Below, in pieces: positions 33,483 through 35,417 of a stretch of DNA of 35,417 bases. A model generated the notes under the pieces. The model did not search any database, was not told the DNA's origin, and saw only the letters and a program-made list of their open reading frames with translations. Position 1 is the stretch's first letter, and each line of letters starts with the position of its first letter. Position numbers and translations under genes: made by a program. The stretch comes from Phycisphaerae bacterium (lineage in GTDB: Bacteria; Planctomycetota; Phycisphaerae; SM23-33): positions 1-35,417 of the forward strand of contig JADHXQ010000048.1 in the NCBI GenBank assembly GCA_016782885.1, written 5' to 3'.

Positions 33483-35091
33483 AGCACCTCAGCCCGCCTG
33501 TCTCACTGCCGACATACACTCGCCCGCCAACAACCATTGGCGATGCGATGGACATGCCCATCTCGCCCGGCTCGGCGTTGACGTATATCTCTTCAAGCGC
33601 CTTGCCCGTTTTCGCATCCATCACGATGAGGTAACCATCGTGCGTGACCACGTACGCATGACTGCCCGTATAAGCCGCCCCCGCCAGCACGCGCGAACCC
33701 TTGCGGGCTGCGGTTGTCCACAAAATGCGGGCTTCAGCGCCTTTAGCGCCCAGGTCCAGCGCCGCAACCTCGCCGCTGCGCACAGGCACGATCGCCGTCT
33801 TGTCAAGAACCGCTATCGGTCCGAGCACGCCGTCGCTCATGGTCTGTTTCCAGCGCACTTTGCCCGTCTTGCGGTCCAGCGCCATGACGGCGCCCGCGGG
33901 ATTGGGGGCCTGGAACACGTAGTCGCCATTACCGCAGCCGACCAGCACGGTGTCGCCGGCCAGCGTGATCGCGCCTGTGGCGGGGAATGGCGTGGGCGTC
34001 TTCCATATTTCGCGATTGAGCTTGGCTGATTTCAACTGCTCGCCGGTTTCCGACAATCGCAGCGCCGTGACCGCGCTGCCGTTGAACCCGCTACCGATGT
34101 ACACCACGCCGTCGGCGACGGCGGGCGAGCTTTCCGGATCGTTGACCGCGTGCTTCCAGATGATCTTGCCCGTCGAGATTCGAGCGGCGAAAACATAGCC
34201 CGCGTTCTTGTTCTTCTTCGGATCGCTGTGCGACTTGGGCGCGTGCGTTTTCGGATCTTCAACGGCCCCGGCGCCGACGACCACAATATCGCCCGCGATC
34301 GCCGGGGAACTTTCGATATGCAGCGGGCAGTCGATCAGCCACTTGACCGTCCCGGTAACCGTGTCGATGCAAACCAGTTCGCTGTCGTAATCGGGATGCA
34401 AACCCTGCCCTATCACGAGGCTCTTTCCATCTGCCGTCACTGCCGGCGAACTGAAGAACCCGCCGAAATCCCGGGTCGCATCCTTCATTTCCACTTTCCA
34501 TATGATCTTTCCAGTGATCGCGTTGAGGCAGAGGATCGACCCATAGCTATCCGGCGAGTCGAGAGTGCAGATCGCCGCGTAGACCCGATCGCCCCGCACC
34601 AGCGGAGTCGACCAGAACATGGCGTATTCCTCGGCGTACGTCCAGACCTTGCGCAGCTTCACAGGCGACGGTCCGCCCAGGTAGCCCGATCGGGCGTTGC
34701 CCCCGCGGAAATACAGTGCTTCGTCGCTCGATGCCGGCATGGTGGCCGCTACCGGCGGCGGCTCGACCCGGTCCGCGGACGCCAGTTCCCGTGCGAGGCG
34801 CACCCAGTCATCGGGCGTCATCATTCCAGCGGCGACGGGGGCGGCGGACTGCGGTGCGGCCGAATCACCGGCCGGCATCCACCTGAGCAACAACCATATC
34901 GCAATCACCACCACCCCTGCGATCAGCGGGCGGAGCGGTTTTTCCCTGCACACGCGAATGAGCTGCCTGGGCTTGAAGAGAATCGTAACAAACCCGGTCA
35001 GGCCCGCGATCAGCGCAGGAAGCAGCGCCGCCCCGGTGTTCACGAACACCGGCACGACCGCCAGATCGGCGATTAGCAGTAAATCAGCCAT
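33466..35091 (-). CDS. Membrane-anchored PQQ-type beta-propeller protein
   Basis: A 541-residue protein with two N-terminal membrane segments (about 3-38 and 52-73, ending IAIWLLLRWMP), a disordered Ala/Pro linker, and a BamB/PQQ-like propeller (about 130-541). Blade motifs include LCLNAITGKIIWKVEM, VCIDTVTGTVKWLI, AARISTGKIIWKHA, MALDRKTGKVRWKQ and IVMDAKTGKALEE. The propeller should face the periplasm. The start overlaps the upstream gene's stop by 8 bases and its own end overlaps the phosphotransferase-EMC3 fusion gene, so the three are translationally coupled. This suggests a shared membrane complex. No catalytic residues were seen. Confidence 0.8.
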   Translation of the reverse strand: MADLLLIADLAVVPVFVNTGAALLPALIAGLTGFVTILFKPRQLIRVCREKPLRPLIAGVVVIAIWLLLRWMPAGDSAAPQSAAPVAAGMMTPDDWVRLARELASADRVEPPPVAATMPASSDEALYFRGGNARSGYLGGPSPVKLRKVWTYAEEYAMFWSTPLVRGDRVYAAICTLDSPDSYGSILCLNAITGKIIWKVEMKDATRDFGGFFSSPAVTADGKSLVIGQGLHPDYDSELVCIDTVTGTVKWLIDCPLHIESSPAIAGDIVVVGAGAVEDPKTHAPKSHSDPKKNKNAGYVFAARISTGKIIWKHAVNDPESSPAVADGVVYIGSGFNGSAVTALRLSETGEQLKSAKLNREIWKTPTPFPATGAITLAGDTVLVGCGNGDYVFQAPNPAGAVMALDRKTGKVRWKQTMSDGVLGPIAVLDKTAIVPVRSGEVAALDLGAKGAEARILWTTAARKGSRVLAGAAYTGSHAYVVTHDGYLIVMDAKTGKALEEIYVNAEPGEMGMSIASPMVVGGRVYVGSETGGLRCYGDGN

Positions 35092-35417
35092 TACTCACCG
35101 TAAGTAAAACATGCCTGGTCTTGCCGACCGTGATCTTCTGTTTCTTCACCGTGCCATCGGCGAAGCGCACCTGCAGAGTATAGTTGCCCGGTTCGCGAAC
35201 GGCCAGATTCACCGTGTCAGGACCGCGGCAGCCGGTTAGAACCTGAATACCGACGCTGCATCGCAGGACCGTGTTTGCTTTGCTGTCGATCAGGCGGACA
35301 TCGGCGCCGACCACGCCGCGTCCCTTGAGCGTTACCGACAGGATGCACGTCTGCTGGAGCTTTTTGGCGTGATAGGTCGGGTGCTCGGCGGGTTTGCGAA
35401 TTTCCGCGGCGCCGCTG
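35084..35417 (-). CDS. C-terminal part of a protein ending in a beta-sandwich domain; 5' end outside window
   Basis: The open frame continues to the right edge without a start, so only the last 110 residues are visible. They read as an Ig/carboxypeptidase-regulatory-like beta domain: QTCILSVTLKGRGVVGADVRL, VREPGNYTLQVRF, VKKQKITVGKTRHVLLTVSNG. An internal GTG at 35314 could be mistaken for a start, but coding pattern and domain continue upstream of it. It is the first visible gene of the three-gene minus-strand operon. The function of the whole protein cannot be told. Confidence 0.7.
   Translation of the reverse strand, partial: SGAAEIRKPAEHPTYHAKKLQQTCILSVTLKGRGVVGADVRLIDSKANTVLRCSVGIQVLTGCRGPDTVNLAVREPGNYTLQVRFADGTVKKQKITVGKTRHVLLTVSNG

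Noticed and set aside
32277..33581. Plus-strand ORF (434 codons) opposite the phosphotransferase part of the fusion gene
   Set aside because: The minus strand carries the conserved ATP-grasp motifs here, and the plus translation is rich in the Arg/Asp/Gly typical of antisense frames in GC-rich DNA.
1..35417. CRISPR array or dispersed short repeats
   Set aside because: I found no regularly spaced repeats. Apart from the two att copies and the 11-mer tandem, the repeated strings I noticed are coding motifs of paralogous genes.

Overview
The window looks like a high-G+C Planctomycetota chromosome, most likely Phycisphaerae-like. That is inferred from the protein families: secreted PQQ-type beta-propellers with a relict methyltransferase domain, heparinase-like lyases without SusC/SusD partners, and planctomycete-style tyrosine recombinases. 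There is no rRNA and no intact tRNA, so the taxon cannot be fixed from this sequence.

Left edge (1-1956). A tyrosine recombinase gene runs off the left end on the minus strand. Its upstream region holds a good promoter, a tandem 11-bp repeat and a 9-bp hairpin. Next comes a degenerate tRNA-Val(GAC)-like sequence whose 3' half (1413-1447) is a perfect 35-bp match to 24712-24746. Just inside that repeat lies a decayed second integrase (about 1552-1800).

Central block (1957-24248). Eleven plus-strand genes, nearly all with signal peptides, are packed with 4-bp overlaps or short gaps; only one gap (130 bp before 20234) holds a likely internal promoter. They encode four alpha/alpha-toroid heparinase-like lyases (1957, 3733, 17320, 21822), a beta-helix pectate-lyase-like protein (14987), four alpha/beta hydrolases or esterases (11126, 12274, 13770, 20234) and two PQQ-type beta-propellers (6319, 9524). 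Together they read as a secreted system that de-esterifies and cleaves an unidentified uronic-acid polysaccharide. The block ends at a truncated membrane-protein ORF that reads into the second 35-bp repeat, followed by a terminator. The simplest reading is a tRNA-targeted genomic island of about 23.3 kb with polysaccharide-degradation cargo, in tandem with another element to its left.

Right part (24751-35417). A minus-strand primase-helicase-nuclease fusion of the TOTE conflict-system type lies beside the island. A divergent secreted six-hairpin protein follows, then a zone of gene remnants (29134-29800). Last is a minus-strand operon: a partial beta-sandwich protein, a membrane-anchored PQQ propeller, and a 1228-residue protein that fuses a PEP-synthase/rifampin-phosphotransferase-like enzyme to an EMC3/DUF106-like membrane domain.

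The main candidates for something new are the repeat-bracketed lyase/esterase island, the phosphotransferase-EMC3 fusion, and the small conserved module carrying a YKGDK motif that follows three of the four hydrolases.
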